64,000 nt of DNA from an uncultured Collinsella sp. (lineage in GTDB: Bacteria; Actinomycetota; Coriobacteriia; Coriobacteriales; Coriobacteriaceae): assembly GCA_902491395.1 (NCBI GenBank), contig CABUHO010000008.1, positions 21,054 through 85,053 on the forward strand, read 5' to 3'. The position numbers were made by a program, and so were the translations under genes. Below the pieces are notes generated by a model. It searched no databases and was not told the DNA's origin. It saw only the letters and a list, made by a program, of their open reading frames with translations. Every line of letters begins with the position of its first letter. Within the stretch, counting starts at the first letter, position 1. This document shows positions 62,129 to 64,000 of the stretch, piece after piece.

Positions 62129-63019
62129 ATGGCAGAACAGACCAGCAAGGCCGATCGCGTCAAACTCAACCGTGAGCTCGCGCAGATGCTCAAGGGCGGC
62201 GTCATCATGGACGTCACCACGCCCGAGCAGGCACGCATCGCCGAGGAGGCGGGCGCCTGCGCCGTCATGGCACTCGAGCGCATTCCGGCCGATATCCGCG
62301 CCGCCGGCGGCGTGTCGCGCATGAGCGACCCCAAGATGATCAAGGGCATTCAGGAGGCCGTCTCCATCCCCGTTATGGCCAAATGCCGCATCGGCCACAT
62401 CGTCGAGGCGCAGGTCCTGCAGGCCATCGAGATCGACTACATCGATGAGTCCGAGGTCCTCTCCCCTGCCGACGATGTCTACCATATCGACAAGACGCAG
62501 TTTGACGTGCCGTTTGTCTGCGGCGCCCGCGACCTGGGCGAGGCGCTGCGCCGCGTTGCCGAGGGCGCCACGATGATCCGCACCAAGGGCGAGCCGGGCA
62601 CGGGCGACGTGGTTCAGGCTGTGCGCCACATGCGCAAGATCCAAAAGCAGATCCGTGACGTTGTTGCCCTGCGTGACGACGAGCTCTTTGAGGCGGCCAA
62701 GCAGTTGCAGGTTCCGGTCGAGCTGGTACGCGAGGTTCACGCCACGGGCAAGCTCCCCGTCGTAAACTTTGCCGCCGGCGGCGTGGCGACTCCCGCCGAT
62801 GCCGCACTGATGATGCAGCTGGGTGCCGAGGGCGTCTTTGTGGGCTCGGGCATCTTTAAGAGCGGCGACCCCGCCAAGCGCGCCGCCGCCATCGTCAAGG
62901 CCGTGGCAAACTTCACCGACGCCAAGCTCATCGCCGAGCTTTCGGAGGACCTGGGCGAGGCCATGGTGGGCATCAACGCCGACGAAATCGAGATCATCAT
63001 GGAGGAGCGCGGGCGCTAG
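62129..63019 (+). CDS. pdxS: Pyridoxal 5'-phosphate synthase subunit PdxS
   Basis: 296 aa TIM-barrel subunit of PLP synthase. It condenses ribose 5-phosphate, glyceraldehyde 3-phosphate and ammonia. VKLNRELAQMLKGGVIMDV, IPVMAKCRIGHIVEAQVLQA (with the active-site Lys) and the C-terminal GVFVGSGIFKS are present. Works with PdxT as a glutamine-driven dodecamer. The ATG at 62129 follows AGGGAG. Very conserved. Confidence 0.96.
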   Translation: MAEQTSKADRVKLNRELAQMLKGGVIMDVTTPEQARIAEEAGACAVMALERIPADIRAAGGVSRMSDPKMIKGIQEAVSIPVMAKCRIGHIVEAQVLQAIEIDYIDESEVLSPADDVYHIDKTQFDVPFVCGARDLGEALRRVAEGATMIRTKGEPGTGDVVQAVRHMRKIQKQIRDVVALRDDELFEAAKQLQVPVELVREVHATGKLPVVNFAAGGVATPADAALMMQLGAEGVFVGSGIFKSGDPAKRAAAIVKAVANFTDAKLIAELSEDLGEAMVGINADEIEIIMEERGR

Positions 63020-63039
63020 TCCAGCAGAAAGGATCGCAC

Positions 63040-63627
63040 ATGAGCGATTATGCAGACCAAACGGTCGCCGTGCTGGCGGTCCAGGGCGCTTTTGCCGAGC
63101 ACGAGGCAAGACTGTCCGAGCTGGGCGCACGTTGTATCGAGCTGAGGCAGGCGGCCGATTTGCAGCAGAACTTTGACCGCCTGGTCCTCCCCGGCGGCGA
63201 GTCCACCGTTCAGGGCAAGTTACTTGCCGAGCTTGGTATGCTCGATGAGCTTCGCACCCGCATTGTTGAGGGCATGCCCGTCCTGGGCACCTGCGCCGGC
63301 TTGATTCTGTTGGCGCGCGATCTTGCCGCACACGACGATAAGGGGACGCCGCGCTTGGCAACCATGGATGTGCTCGTTGAGCGCAATGCTTACGGCAGAC
63401 AGCTCGGCAGCTTTCGCACCAAGGGGCAGGTAGGCGGTATCGACGGTGAGGTGCCGCTGACGTTTATCCGCGCGCCCCGCATCGTCGAAGTGCACGGCGA
63501 CACTGAGGCCCTAGCCGAAGTCGACGGTCGCATCGTCGCCGCCCGCCAAGGCAACCAGTTCGGCGTCACCTTCCACCCCGAGCTCGACGAAGACACCCGC
63601 CTCCACGAACTGTTCCTGCAAATGTAG
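63040..63627 (+). CDS. pdxT: Pyridoxal 5'-phosphate synthase glutaminase subunit PdxT
   Basis: 195 aa class I glutamine amidotransferase giving ammonia to PdxS. VAVLAVQGAFAEHEARL, LPGGEST, GTCAGLILLARD (catalytic Cys) and FHPELDEDTRLHE (His/Glu) are visible. It starts 20 nt after pdxS with AAAGGA. End of the pdxST operon. Confidence 0.95.
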   Translation: MSDYADQTVAVLAVQGAFAEHEARLSELGARCIELRQAADLQQNFDRLVLPGGESTVQGKLLAELGMLDELRTRIVEGMPVLGTCAGLILLARDLAAHDDKGTPRLATMDVLVERNAYGRQLGSFRTKGQVGGIDGEVPLTFIRAPRIVEVHGDTEALAEVDGRIVAARQGNQFGVTFHPELDEDTRLHELFLQM

Positions 63628-63667
63628 GCAGAATTTAAACGAGCGTGGATTTTCGGACATACAACAA

Positions 63668-63735
63668 ATGAGAGTGGATAATCTCCCACTTTGAGCTTGA
63701 ATGCAGACTCAAACCGGGAGATTATCCACTCTCAT
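63668..63735. repeat. Inverted repeat related to the 6.05/12.9 kb repeats
   Basis: 28-bp arms starting ATGAGAGTGGATAATCTCCC, two mismatches, 12-nt loop. The inner part (GGATAATCTCCCACTTTGAG) resembles the GGAAACYGCATCCCATTCTG motif of copies A and B. The window from 63628 to 64000 has no gene but four different palindromes. Confidence 0.6.
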
Positions 63736-63738
63736 GCT

Positions 63739-63800
63739 ATGTAGTCATTGGGGACGCTCTTAAACGACTACTCAAACAAGAACGTTCCCAACGACTACAT
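63739..63800. repeat. Second hairpin in the terminal repeat cluster
   Basis: 23-bp arms starting ATGTAGTCATTGGGGACG, three mismatches, 16-nt loop. Confidence 0.55.
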
Positions 63801-63836
63801 TGCGATAGACAACCACGTTTGCTCAGATAAAACCGA

Positions 63837-63861
63837 CCAAAATAAACCTGTCCCTTTTTGG
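63837..63861. repeat. 25-bp palindromic repeat, second copy
   Basis: CCAAAATAAACCTGTCCCTT and then TTTGG: the exact reverse complement of the repeat at 35439-35463. Both are flanked on the right by CAGGTTTT. Confidence 0.7.
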
Positions 63862-63912
63862 CAGGTTTTGATCAAGGCAACGCCGAAGTTTTGGCAACGC
63901 CAGCGAGCGCCG

Positions 63913-64000
63913 CCCAGGGCGAACAAGTTGGCATGAAAAAGGCAAGGCATAGACCTTCTGGTCATGCCTTGCCTTTTGAATGACAAATTGTCGCCCTGGG
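63913..64000. repeat. Nested palindrome at the window edge
   Basis: Outer arms CCCAGGGCGAACAA / TTGTCGCCCTGGG enclose a strong inner hairpin AAAAGGCAAGGCAT..ATGCCTTGCCTTTT (63937-63977, with GACC/GGTC at the loop). The inner part can act as a terminator in either direction; the whole may continue beyond the window. Confidence 0.55.

Noticed and set aside
63748..63986. Short open frames in the terminal repeat cluster
   Set aside because: They coincide with palindromes and lack ribosome binding sites or any family.
1..64000. CRISPR arrays, rRNA, tRNA, prophage or integrase genes
   Set aside because: No regularly spaced repeats, no tRNA-like cloverleaf with CCA context, no rRNA and no integrase or transposase protein were recognised. 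The repeats found are dispersed palindromes.

Overview
The window reads as a chromosomal segment of a GC-rich, anaerobic, gut-type actinobacterium. It is most likely a member of the Coriobacteriia close to Collinsella. This is inferred from codon use, the single-chain FGAM synthase, reverse rubrerythrin, a DUF3516 helicase, an electron-bifurcating lactate dehydrogenase, and Gram-positive surface proteins with an LAQTG anchor. No sequence search was possible, so the genus is an inference. No rRNA, tRNA or CRISPR array was seen.

Layout. 1-4.05 kb: a LivK-type lipoprotein, homoserine dehydrogenase and an SDR. 4.05-13.1 kb is an AT-richer accessory island. It holds a two-TM protein, a tightly coupled operon (FHA protein with its frame broken at a C9 tract, SPFH/zinc-ribbon protein, four-TM protein, TIR-like NADase-type protein, zinc-ribbon/TPR protein) and a Fic protein. 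Two copies of a 220-bp hairpin repeat lie at 6.05 and 12.9 kb. 13.1-28 kb: housekeeping and metabolism (antiporter, purL, EamA exporter, diguanylate cyclase, KDG permease, AzlCD, HD hydrolase, lactate dehydrogenase-EtfBA). 28.2-31.5 kb: a secreted/surface cluster. 31.6 kb: DUF554. 32.4-38.0 kb: a three-gene TerB/DUF2791-ATPase/helicase module matching the Shango anti-phage system. 38-44.6 kb: SpeE-like, Elp3, HTH/DUF4097, Trm9-like and TrmB genes. 44.7-54 kb: Ski2-like helicase, DUF2130 protein, a BglG-controlled PTS/ChbG operon and small enzymes. 54.2-54.5 kb: a possible type I toxin locus. 54.5-58.9 kb: aldehyde and alcohol dehydrogenases, DUF5131 and rubrerythrin. 59.0-60.6 kb: a PD-(D/E)XK-like gene bracketed by two MITE-like elements. 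60.6-63.6 kb: PdxR/PdxST. 63.6-64.0 kb: a nest of different palindromic repeats.

How it fits together. The core genes describe an amino-acid- and lactate-using fermenter: BCAA import and export, threonine/methionine branch, lactate oxidation through flavin-based bifurcation, aldehyde/alcohol redox, and B6 and purine synthesis. The accessory genes are defence- or stress-like. The best candidate for an undescribed system is the FHA-SPFH-4TM-TIR-ZnR/TPR operon at 6.46-11.33 kb. It is translationally coupled and contains a possible phase-variable switch. It shares an upstream sequence module with the neighbouring two-TM gene.
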